Below, piece after piece: positions 57,797 to 64,000 of a stretch of 64,000 nucleotides of DNA. Under the pieces are notes generated by a model, which saw only the letters and a list, made by a program, of their open reading frames with translations, searched no databases and was not told the origin of the DNA. The DNA is from Limibacillus halophilus (GTDB taxonomy: Bacteria > Pseudomonadota > Alphaproteobacteria > Kiloniellales > CECT-8803), in the NCBI RefSeq assembly GCF_014191775.1, contig NZ_JACHXA010000004.1, positions 186,001 through 250,000 on the forward strand. Reading direction: 5' to 3'. The position numbers and the translations under genes are program-made. Position 1 is the stretch's first letter; each line of letters begins with the position of its first letter.

Positions 57797-58246
57797 ATGT
57801 GCTCGCTGCTCTGGCGTAAATTTGCCGAGCTTGAAAAGGAAGAACTCTACGCACTTTTAAAGCTGCGTGCCGATGTATTCATTCTAGAACAGCGTTCCTT
57901 TTTTCAGGATATGGATGACCAGGATCAGGCTGGGCTTCATCTGCTGTGGTTGGATCGGGAAGAGCGCATTATCGGTACGCTGCGCTTGTTGCCCGGCGCG
58001 CAAGGGCGGTCGGTCACAATCGGCCGGGTCGTTTTAGCCCCGAGCGCACGTGGTCGAGGGTACGGTCGGCGGATGCTGGTCGCGGCCCTTGAAGAGACAG
58101 CGCGCCGGTGGGGACGTCCTTCCGTGCACTTGTCCGCGCAGTCGGCGCAGGAAAAATTCTATGCGGGTTTTGGGTTTTCCAGGGTCTCCGATCCCTATGA
58201 CGATGCCGGAATCGAGCACATCGATATGCGGCTGGATCGCAGTTAG
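57797..58246 (+). CDS. GNAT family N-acetyltransferase (ElaA-like)
   Basis: A 149-residue acetyltransferase. The start WRKFAELEKEELYALLKLRADVFILEQRSFFQDMDDQD resembles ElaA. The acetyl-CoA binding loop is VVLAPSARGRGYGRRMLVAALEE, about residues 76-98, then a final AQEKFYAGFGFSRVSDPYDDAGIEHIDM. The substrate is unknown. It lies between ssb and gyrA, a small insertion in an otherwise common order, with 15 bases after ssb. Confidence 0.87.
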   Translation: MCSLLWRKFAELEKEELYALLKLRADVFILEQRSFFQDMDDQDQAGLHLLWLDREERIIGTLRLLPGAQGRSVTIGRVVLAPSARGRGYGRRMLVAALEETARRWGRPSVHLSAQSAQEKFYAGFGFSRVSDPYDDAGIEHIDMRLDRS

Positions 58247-58433
58247 ACACGCTTGAAGCGCGCGGGAAAAAACACCTTGCTCCAGATCGCCTTCTGGCGT
58301 TGTTGCAGTGCAATGACTCTGCTATATTTTCAGGCGATTTTAAGGAGCGTCTCCAGGGGCCGATTCGGATGCCGTTCCTACCTCCCCGTGGGCCCGCGAT
58401 TGAGCCTCTAGAACCAGACCGGAAACCAGACCT

Positions 58434-61244
58434 TTGAGCGACCAGATACCGCAGCGTCCTGCATTCGACATCACGCCCGTCACTATCGAAGACGAGATGA
58501 AGCGCTCCTATCTCGATTACGCGATGAGCGTGATTGTAGCGCGCGCCTTGCCCGATGTTCGAGACGGCCTGAAACCTGTTCACCGCCGCATTCTCTATGT
58601 GATGAAGGAAGGTGGTTTCGACTGGAACCGTCCCTATCGTAAGTCGGCCCGCATCGTCGGTGATGTGATGGGTAAGTATCACCCGCATGGCGATTCTGCG
58701 ATTTACGACGCAATGGTGCGTATGGCCCAGCCATGGTCAATGCGACAGCTCCTGGTTGACGGACAGGGTAACTTTGGCTCCGTGGACGGCGATCGCCCGG
58801 CGGCGATGCGTTACACCGAGGCTAAGCTACAGCGCGTTGCCTCGGAGGCGCTGCTGGAGGACATGGACAAGGAAACGGTGGACTTTGCGCCGAACTACGA
58901 TGAGTCCACGAGCGAGCCGACGGTTCTACCGGCACGGTTTCCCAATCTTTTGGTCAACGGCGCCGGTGGCATTGCAGTCGGCATGGCGACAAATATTCCT
59001 CCCCATAATCTTGGGGAGGTAATTGACGGCTGTTTTGCTTACATAGACGATCCGGATATCTCCGTGGATCGGCTCATGGAATTCATTCCGGGCCCGGATT
59101 TTCCGACAGGCGGTATCATTCTTGGGCGCGCGGGCATACGCGATGCGTTCCATACCGGACGCGGTTCCGTCGTAACCCGTGGTAAGGCAGAGATCGAGCT
59201 GCGCGACCGTGATCGTGAGTCCATCGTTATCACTGAAATTCCCTATCAGGTGAACAAGGCTCGCATGATTGAGCAGATAGCACAGGCGGTGCGTGCAGGA
59301 ACGATTGAAGGCGTTGCCGAGTTGCGGGACGAGAGCGATCGCCATGGGATGCGGGTCGTGGTGGACCTCAAGCGCGACGCTATGGGCGATGTGGTCTTGA
59401 ACCAGCTCTATCGCTTTACGCAGCTCCAGACGTCTTTCGGCGTGAACATGTTGGCCCTCAATGGTGGGCGGCCTGAGTTGATGGGGCTGAAGGACATCGT
59501 TGCCGCGTTTGTGGCCTTCCGTGAAGAGGTTATTACGCGCCGCACGATGTATGAGTTGCGCAAGGCTCGCGAACGCGCGCACATCCAACTTGGACTAGCG
59601 GTTGCCGTTGCCAACATCGACCCGGTCATCGCCTTGATCCGTGCGGCTGCCGACCCGGAAACCGCCCGTCAGGAATTAATGGCAAGGGACTGGCCGGCCG
59701 CTCAGGTCGGCCCGTTGATAGCGCTTGTTGATGAGCCGGGGAGGGCGGTGAGCGATGAAGGCACCTACCGTTTATCGGAGATTCAGGCAAAAGCCATCCT
59801 GGAATTGCGCCTGCAGAAACTGACCGGCCTGGAACGGGAAAAGATCGCCGAGGAATTGCAGGGGCTGATCGAGCAGATCAAGGAGTACCTGGCCATCCTC
59901 GAATCGCGCGAGAAGCTCTTGGAGGTCCTGCGCGCCGAACTTCAGGATATCAAGGATCGCTACGCCGATCCCCGGCGCACCGAGATCGACGAGCACGCCT
60001 TTGATCAAGATGATGAATCCTTGATCCAACGTGCCGAGATGGTCGTAACAATTACCCATGGGGGTTACATCAAGCGCGTGCCGCTTTCGACCTACCGTGC
60101 GCAAAGACGCGGCGGCAAAGGCCGGTCGGGAATGGCGACACGCGACGATGATTTCGTGGCTCAGGTACAGGTCTGTTCCACACATTCACCGCTCTTGTTT
60201 TTTACCTCGCGGGGAATGGCATACAAGATGAAGGTCTGGCGGCTGCCGGTTGGCACGCCGCAGGCGCGAGGAAAGGCGCTCGTCAATCTGTTGCCCTTGG
60301 AGAAGGGTGAAGCTGTCACGACTTGCTTGGCCTTGCCGGAGGACGAGACGCTCTGGGACGAAATGTCCGTTCTTTTCGCGACCTCCACGGGAACCATTCG
60401 ACGGAACAAGCTCTCCGATTTTTCCAATATCAGGTCGAACGGCAAAATTGCCATGAAGCTTGATGAAGAGGGTGGCGGATACCTGGTTTCCGTAAAGCTC
60501 TGTGAGGATAACGAGGATGTGCTTTTGGCCACGGCCAAAGGAAAGGCTATACGCTTCCATGTTACCGATCTGCGTGTTTTCACGGGCCGCAGTTCGACAG
60601 GCGTTCGCGGAATCAAGCTAGGCAAGGATGATGAAGTTATCTCCATGTCAATCCTTGCGAGCAATGCGATCGAAATGGAGGAGCGGACGGCCTATTTGCG
60701 TTATGCAGCGGCAAAACGCCGGGCAGATGGCATTGAAGACGACAGCGATACGCCTAGTGTTGATGAGGTGAGCGTTGAATTGGATGCCGACCGAATGGCG
60801 GAGCTGGAACAGGCCGAACAATTTGTACTTTCTGTTGCGGCAGATGGATTTGGAAAGCGCACGTCCGCTTATGAATACAGGGTGACAAAGCGCGGCGGGC
60901 AAGGGATTGGCAACCTTGACCTTTCCCGAGGGAAAAAACAAACCACAGTTGTTGCTGCTTTCCCGGTCGAACCAGACGACCAGCTAATGCTGGTAACGGA
61001 CGGTGGCAAGCTAATCCGCATGCCAGTGGAGGGAATAAGGATTGCCGGTCGTACGACACGGGGAGTCACGTTGTTCCGGATTGGTGAAGATGAACGGGTC
61101 GTGTCGGTTGCCCGCTTGGGTGAGAGTGGTGAGGAAGAGGATGAAGACGAAACCGAGGATGGTCCCTCACTCGAAGAGAGATCCAGTGAATCTGAAGAAT
61201 TAGCCCCGGAAATCGACGTCGATGAACCTGAGCAGGGGGATTAA
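58434..61244 (+). CDS. gyrA: DNA gyrase subunit A
   Basis: A 936-residue topoisomerase subunit that cuts and reseals DNA. The catalytic tyrosine is Tyr127 in [10 protein letters not shown]. The quinolone-determining region [21 protein letters not shown] has Ser88 and Asp92, equal to E. coli Ser83 and Asp87, the sensitive state. The C-terminal wheel contains repeated GYIKR/GKAIR/GKLIR-type blades. A long acidic tail ([13 protein letters not shown] and on) ends it. The start codon is TTG at 58434 after GGAAA. coaD follows three bases after its stop. Confidence 0.97.
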   Translation: MSDQIPQRPAFDITPVTIEDEMKRSYLDYAMSVIVARALPDVRDGLKPVHRRILYVMKEGGFDWNRPYRKSARIVGDVMGKYHPHGDSAIYDAMVRMAQPWSMRQLLVDGQGNFGSVDGDRPAAMRYTEAKLQRVASEALLEDMDKETVDFAPNYDESTSEPTVLPARFPNLLVNGAGGIAVGMATNIPPHNLGEVIDGCFAYIDDPDISVDRLMEFIPGPDFPTGGIILGRAGIRDAFHTGRGSVVTRGKAEIELRDRDRESIVITEIPYQVNKARMIEQIAQAVRAGTIEGVAELRDESDRHGMRVVVDLKRDAMGDVVLNQLYRFTQLQTSFGVNMLALNGGRPELMGLKDIVAAFVAFREEVITRRTMYELRKARERAHIQLGLAVAVANIDPVIALIRAAADPETARQELMARDWPAAQVGPLIALVDEPGRAVSDEGTYRLSEIQAKAILELRLQKLTGLEREKIAEELQGLIEQIKEYLAILESREKLLEVLRAELQDIKDRYADPRRTEIDEHAFDQDDESLIQRAEMVVTITHGGYIKRVPLSTYRAQRRGGKGRSGMATRDDDFVAQVQVCSTHSPLLFFTSRGMAYKMKVWRLPVGTPQARGKALVNLLPLEKGEAVTTCLALPEDETLWDEMSVLFATSTGTIRRNKLSDFSNIRSNGKIAMKLDEEGGGYLVSVKLCEDNEDVLLATAKGKAIRFHVTDLRVFTGRSSTGVRGIKLGKDDEVISMSILASNAIEMEERTAYLRYAAAKRRADGIEDDSDTPSVDEVSVELDADRMAELEQAEQFVLSVAADGFGKRTSAYEYRVTKRGGQGIGNLDLSRGKKQTTVVAAFPVEPDDQLMLVTDGGKLIRMPVEGIRIAGRTTRGVTLFRIGEDERVVSVARLGESGEEEDEDETEDGPSLEERSSESEELAPEIDVDEPEQGD

Positions 61245-61247
61245 GCG

Positions 61248-61763
61248 ATGCAGCGGGAGGAGTTGATAGGTATCTACCCGGGAACGTTCGACCCTATCAC
61301 GCTCGGGCATCTTGATATTATCAAACGTGGAGCCCGGATGGTTGACCGTTTAATCGTCGGTGTCGCCGGTAACGAGGGAAAAGGGCCCTTGTTTGGGACC
61401 GATGATCGCTTGGAAATGGTGCGCCAAGAGCTCGAACAGATTGGCAATGGCAATGCAGTCCTTGAAGTTCGACGCTTCGATAATCTGCTGATGCATTTTT
61501 GTCAAAGTGTCGGAGCCAAGCTGATAATCCGCGGGCTGCGTGCCGTATCCGATTTCGAGTACGAGTTCCAGATGGCGGCGATGAACACACGCCTAGACCC
61601 GGGAATTGAAACCGTATTCTTAATGGCGTCGGAGCGGCAGCAGTTTATTTCATCCCGCTTCGTTAAGGAAATCGGCAGGCTGGGTGGCGATATCAGAAGT
61701 TTTGTCAGCCCGCTTGTTGCAGCACGCCTGGAAGAACGTTTTCGTGGCGATTCTGGGGATTAA
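61248..61763 (+). CDS. coaD: Phosphopantetheine adenylyltransferase
   Basis: A 171-residue enzyme for the penultimate step of coenzyme A synthesis. The nucleotidyltransferase motif IYPGTFDPITLGHLDIIKRGA opens it. GLRAVSDFEYEFQMAAMN and ERQQFISSRFVKEIGRLGGDI are further hallmarks. It lies three bases after gyrA, an order common in alphaproteobacteria, and ends 123 bases before the split tRNA-Lys. Confidence 0.96.
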   Translation: MQREELIGIYPGTFDPITLGHLDIIKRGARMVDRLIVGVAGNEGKGPLFGTDDRLEMVRQELEQIGNGNAVLEVRRFDNLLMHFCQSVGAKLIIRGLRAVSDFEYEFQMAAMNTRLDPGIETVFLMASERQQFISSRFVKEIGRLGGDIRSFVSPLVAARLEERFRGDSGD

Positions 61764-61886
61764 GAAACAAGACAGATCCCCGTGTCGATGATTCGTGAGC
61801 CAACAAAACGCCTGAATTTCACAATTTTTCCCGTTCAAGCCGTTGATTCAAACCCTCGACTGGTTTACAGACGGCAGGCCTTTTTA

Positions 61887-62170
61887 GGGCGCGTAGCTCA
61901 GTGGTAGAGCAGCTGACTTTTAGTATTGGGAGCCCGTCTTCGGAAACGTAGCGGTGAACAGGCGTCAAATTCGGGGAACCCGTCCGCATTCCAGCAACGG
62001 CAATCCCGAGCCAAGCCTCGCAAGAGGAAGGTGTAGAGACTAGACGGCGCCCACCTAAAGCTTCGGCCAAGGTGAAGGGATAGTCCAGACCACGAACCCG
62101 AGAGGGGCGGCGAAAGTCGAAGTGGTATGTAATCAGCGGGTCGAAGGTTCGAACCCTTCCGCGCTCACCA
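61887..62170 (+). tRNA. tRNA-Lys(UUU) interrupted by a group I intron (exons 61887-61920 and 62130-62170)
   Basis: Joining the two exons gives a standard 75-base tRNA. The acceptor stem is GGGCGCG / CGCGCTC (one G·T pair), with discriminator A and encoded CCA. The D arm is GCTC-AGTGGTA-GAGC. The anticodon arm is GCTGA-CTTTTAA-TCAGC, giving anticodon TTT, so lysine. The T arm is GAAGG-TTCGAAC-CCTTC. The first exon stops after CTTT in the anticodon loop, and the second resumes with TAATCAGC. The insert is a 209-base group I intron. Placing the junction between U35 and U36 keeps a U before the 5' cut and a G as the last intron base, as splicing needs. A one-base shift (junction after T61921) is the only alternative. 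Confidence 0.93.
61921..62129 (+). ncRNA. Group I self-splicing intron, subgroup IC3-like, within tRNA-Lys
   Basis: This 209-base insert carries the conserved core of an Azoarcus-type group I intron. P1 can form between the exon CTTT (61917-61920) and GGAG (61929-61932), with a U·G pair at the cut. P3 is GGCGTC (61961-61966) with GGCGCC (62046-62051). P4 is CGGGG (61972-61976) with TCCCG (62004-62008). P7 is GACTA (62038-62042) with TAGTC (62081-62085). P8 is CACCT (62052-62056) with AGGTG (62070-62074). P9 is ACCAC (62089-62093) with GTGGT (62122-62126). The last base, 62129, is the required terminal G. It has no open reading frame for a homing endonuclease, so it must splice by RNA alone or with host help. 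Confidence 0.92.
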
Positions 62171-62174
62171 TATT

Positions 62175-62208
62175 AAACCCCCGGCATCTTAAGGTGCCGG
62201 GGGTTTTT
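62175..62208 (+). terminator. Rho-independent terminator after tRNA-Lys
   Basis: A 12-base arm AAACCCCCGGCA and its complement TGCCGGGGGTTT flank an 8-base loop, followed by TTCT. It begins five bases after the tRNA CCA end. Confidence 0.93.
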
Positions 62209-62319
62209 CTTACATGCGAGTGCCAGCTTTCATCCTTGGTTTTTGCTTGAGTGATTTGTGCGGATGATTGTTAAAATATGTAAGATTGTGCTAGAAAAGA
62301 GCTACCTGTTGATGACTGC

Positions 62320-62369
62320 GTTTCGCGAGGCGATTTTGGTTATCGCCTCAGGGAACATTTCCGCGAAAC
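62320..62369. repeat. Nested inverted repeat in the Tad leader
   Basis: An outer perfect 8-base pair of arms (GTTTCGCG / CGCGAAAC) surrounds an inner 6-7 base pair (AGGCGA / TCGCCT), with an asymmetric inner loop and no T run. It could be an RNA stem-loop or a protein-binding site. Confidence 0.6.
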
Positions 62370-62379
62370 AAAATAAGAC

Positions 62380-62461
62380 CCATCAGGTAATAAAAGTAAT
62401 TTCTTGAATTCTTTTCGGAGTCGCTGCAATAATCATAGGAATATTGCGTAAAACCTGATGG
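62380..62461. repeat. Spaced 9-base inverted repeat in the Tad leader
   Basis: CCATCAGGT at 62380-62388 and its exact complement ACCTGATGG at 62453-62461 are 64 bases apart. The spacing is near six helical turns, which would suit a looped pair of operator half-sites, but this is speculation. Confidence 0.5.
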
Positions 62462-62507
62462 TTATAGATAAAATTTTATATTTTAGATTATAAGAAAATG
62501 GTTAGAA

Positions 62508-62524
62508 GGTGGTGAGAAACCACC
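62508..62524 (+). promoter_or_regulatory. Hairpin next to the first TadE start
   Basis: GGTGGT and ACCACC arms with loop GAGAA lie seven bases before the ATG at 62532. The hairpin overlaps the only purine-rich candidate ribosome site for that start (AAGGTGGTGAG), so it could limit translation. Confidence 0.4.
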
Positions 62525-62531
62525 CTAAATC

Positions 62532-63053
62532 ATGAAGATTGAGAAGAGTGACTGTGTGATGCGACTTGGATTAGTCGACCGGTTTCGGAGGCGTGAATCA
62601 GGCGCGGTTCTTATCGAACTGTCGCTCGTCGCTCCTATGCTAATCATTACATTTATTGCGATAGCGCAATTTTCTTTCGCTTTTTATGTCGATGCAACTC
62701 TGCAGAGCGCCACACGAGCAGCCGTACGATTTGCATCGATGGGGGGCGGCATCACGACTGCTGATACCTATACCACTTGCACGTCGGTAGCCCCAAATTC
62801 AGTCGAGAGCAACGCTTGCGACTATATCGCGAACACGAACCTTTTTGGCTTGCTTGGAGATTTTGAAGTAAAAGCCGGGACTTATGCAGGCAATGACGGC
62901 GGTACCGGATCGGATACGACGGATGATACGGCCGAAACGGTTCGTGTTTATGCCCGCGTTCTGTTGAGTGACGTGGTTTTCATTGACTTCCGTGGTTTAC
63001 TGGGGGGCGGTCGCTACATTGAGAGCTTCTCTGCCATGGTGGTGCAGCCATGA
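62532..63053 (+). CDS. TadE-like pilus assembly protein
   Basis: A 173-residue minor pseudopilin-like protein of the Tad/Flp pilus system. After a charged N-terminus, the TadE motif GAVLIELSLVAPMLIITFIAIAQFSFAFYVDATLQSATRAAVRFA (residues about 25-70) contains the processing-type glycine-Glu region and one transmembrane segment. The rest is a Gly/Thr/Asp-rich periplasmic part. The start at 62532 is uncertain; an in-frame ATG at 62559 sits behind GAGAAGAG. It overlaps the next TadE gene by four bases. Confidence 0.85.
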   Translation: MKIEKSDCVMRLGLVDRFRRRESGAVLIELSLVAPMLIITFIAIAQFSFAFYVDATLQSATRAAVRFASMGGGITTADTYTTCTSVAPNSVESNACDYIANTNLFGLLGDFEVKAGTYAGNDGGTGSDTTDDTAETVRVYARVLLSDVVFIDFRGLLGGGRYIESFSAMVVQP

Positions 63054-63499
63054 TGATACGTAAGCTCAAGAGATTCCGTGCCACCTGTCAGGGTGGTGTC
63101 ATGATAGAGGCGGCCATTGCCGTTCCGCTTTTCATCATCCTGGTATCCAGCATTATCCAGTTAGGCTTCATCGCCAATTCCTATGTGCAAATGCAGGACG
63201 CTGTTCGATTTGCCGCACGCGAGATGTCTGTTGGCCGTGTCACGAGTGGCGGTGGCGTTTATACCAACACCTGTGCGTCGGCCAGCGGTCAGGCGGCAAC
63301 GACTGCGCAGCGAGTTGTTTGTGATCAAGTCAGTGCACTACCTGGAAATTTCAGTGTGGTGGCCGATCAGAATGCATCGGGTGCATCCCTTGTTCGTTTA
63401 ACGATCCCGCTAAATGATCTGTTGTTCTTCAACATCAGTTTTCTCGGCGGCGGCGGCACCCTTACAGCGGAGGCAAGCTATGGTAACGAAGAATCCTAA
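63050..63499 (+). CDS. TadE-like pilus assembly protein (second copy)
   Basis: A 149-residue TadE-type protein. The motif GGVMIEAAIAVPLFIILVSSIIQLGFIANSYVQMQDAVRFAAREMSVGRV covers residues about 14-63, with one membrane segment. The mature part has a cysteine pair (NTCAS and RVVCDQVS) and ends in a Gly-rich LGGGGTLTAEASYG. It is coupled to the first TadE gene by an ATGA overlap and itself overlaps the TadG gene by 20 bases. The two copies differ enough to be separate subunits. Confidence 0.88.
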   Translation: MMIRKLKRFRATCQGGVMIEAAIAVPLFIILVSSIIQLGFIANSYVQMQDAVRFAAREMSVGRVTSGGGVYTNTCASASGQAATTAQRVVCDQVSALPGNFSVVADQNASGASLVRLTIPLNDLLFFNISFLGGGGTLTAEASYGNEES

Positions 63500-64000
63500 C
63501 GAGCCGCGGACCTATCCGCGAAGCTTGGCTCGTCGTTTCCTGCGAGGCGATGGCGGGATGGTCCTTATCTGGGTCACGGTGCTATTGCCGGTTCTGCTGG
63601 GGATTGCCGCGTTGGCGATCGATGCATCCTATATTTTCTCCAACCGCAGCCGCGCACAAGCTGCCGCGGACGCAGCAGCACTCGCCGGCAGCTATCTGGT
63701 TGACGGCGGCACGCAAAAAGAAGTTGAGGATGCCGGCTTCGCGGCCGCGCGCGCCAACCTGGCTATTGGCGGCGGATCGGGTATCAACATCGACAGCATC
63801 GTGATTGAACGCGGTGTGTGGGATTGCTCGGGTATTGTTTATCCGGCGACCTGCTTCACCGTTACAGGCACGGACCCGACGGCAGTGCGCGCCAGCGTTT
63901 CGCTTGGTGACGGTGGCGCCAGCACGGTCCAGCTTTTCTTCGCCAAAGCCATCGGGTTCGGCGATCAGGAGATCAATGTCGACGCCGTGGCCAACGTGAT
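63480..64000 (+). CDS. TadG-like pilus assembly protein, N-terminal part (3' end outside window)
   Basis: An open frame from ATG 63480 stays open to the window end (173 codons). The start overlaps the preceding TadE gene by 20 bases. After RRFLRGDGG comes the TadG-type motif MVLIWVTVLLPVLLGIAALAIDASYIFSNRSRAQAAADAAALAGS (about 27-71), with one transmembrane helix and the conserved D-A-A-A-L-A-G run. The periplasmic part continues with GTDPTAVRASVSLGDGGAS. TadG proteins anchor the Tad pilus machine across the envelope, often with a von Willebrand domain further on, here beyond the window. Confidence 0.87.
   Translation, partial: MVTKNPNEPRTYPRSLARRFLRGDGGMVLIWVTVLLPVLLGIAALAIDASYIFSNRSRAQAAADAAALAGSYLVDGGTQKEVEDAGFAAARANLAIGGGSGINIDSIVIERGVWDCSGIVYPATCFTVTGTDPTAVRASVSLGDGGASTVQLFFAKAIGFGDQEINVDAVANV

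Larger units (their letters stand above)
62209..62531 (+). promoter_or_regulatory. AT-rich, inverted-repeat-rich leader of the Tad pilus genes
   Basis: This 323-base gap has no gene and is much more AT-rich than the surroundings. It contains four inverted repeats. GTTTCGCG at 62320-62327 pairs with CGCGAAAC at 62362-62369, enclosing AGGCGA/TCGCCT. CCATCAGGT at 62380-62388 pairs with ACCTGATGG at 62453-62461. GCAAT and ATTGC flank the stretch around 62426-62448. GGTGGT and ACCACC lie at 62508-62524. It most likely holds the promoter and operator of the Tad operon, but I cannot name a regulator. Confidence 0.5.

Noticed and set aside
61755-61781. GGGGAT / ATCCCC hairpin after coaD as a terminator
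   Set aside because: Only six pairs with a 15-base loop and no T run.
61819-62070. A minus-strand frame across the tRNA-Lys intron
   Set aside because: It overlaps the tRNA exon and the conserved intron core and has no protein-like features; not an intron-encoded endonuclease.

Overview
The window is a gene-dense chromosomal segment of an alphaproteobacterium, probably a Rhodospirillales-type organism. I infer this from gene content and order: scpAB-tatABC-serS-surE-pcm-nlpD, yajC-secD-secF, uvrA-ssb-gyrA-coaD, a PopZ-like gene next to valS, an alphaproteobacterial-type MetG and an NDUFAF6-like gene. Most of the window is ordinary housekeeping DNA with short gaps, many 1-4 base stop/start overlaps and a moderately GC-rich composition. 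No phage, insertion sequence or CRISPR array was seen.

Layout. 1-8.7 kb: the tail of one peptide-type ABC ATPase, a Nudix hydrolase, an alpha/beta hydrolase-OsmC fusion, and a complete dipeptide-type ABC importer (Tat-exported binding protein, two permeases, one fused double ATPase). 8.7-16.4 kb: a class III cyclase with TPR repeats, tRNA-Asn, a DUF4864 protein, tRNA-Cys, a winged-helix AAA ATPase, a divergent isoaspartyl-methyltransferase-like protein, rhodanese, TolC and a PopZ-like protein. 16.4-28.6 kb: valS, ilvD, an EamA transporter, a flavin amine oxidase gene broken by one in-frame stop, an MlrC-type M81 peptidase, metG, rhomboid, xthA and erpA. 28.7-42 kb: dgt, argS, a SPOR protein, nagZ, scpA, scpB, an orphan ABC ATPase, tatABC, serS, surE, pcm and an NlpD-like protein. 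42-51 kb: a DUF815 ATPase, yajC-secD-secF, an Mth938-like protein, an exported intradiol dioxygenase, sodB, the NDUFAF6-like protein and trmFO. 50.4-61.8 kb: a carbamoylase-type amidohydrolase, a Rieske oxygenase, a second cyclase, uvrA, ssb, an acetyltransferase, gyrA and coaD. 61.9-64 kb: a split tRNA-Lys gene, an AT-rich leader full of inverted repeats, and the start of a Tad-pilus TadE/TadE/TadG operon that runs off the window.

The most notable element is tRNA-Lys(UUU) at 61887-62170. Its anticodon loop is interrupted by a 209-nt insert carrying the conserved core of an Azoarcus-type (subgroup IC3) group I self-splicing intron, with compensatory changes in P3 and P4. Secondary points of interest are the structured leader ahead of the Tad genes, the single nonsense codon in the amine oxidase, a methyltransferase-like protein whose SAM motif and active-site loop are altered, and genes inserted into otherwise conserved blocks (an ABC ATPase between scpB and tatA; an intradiol dioxygenase and SodB beside secDF).
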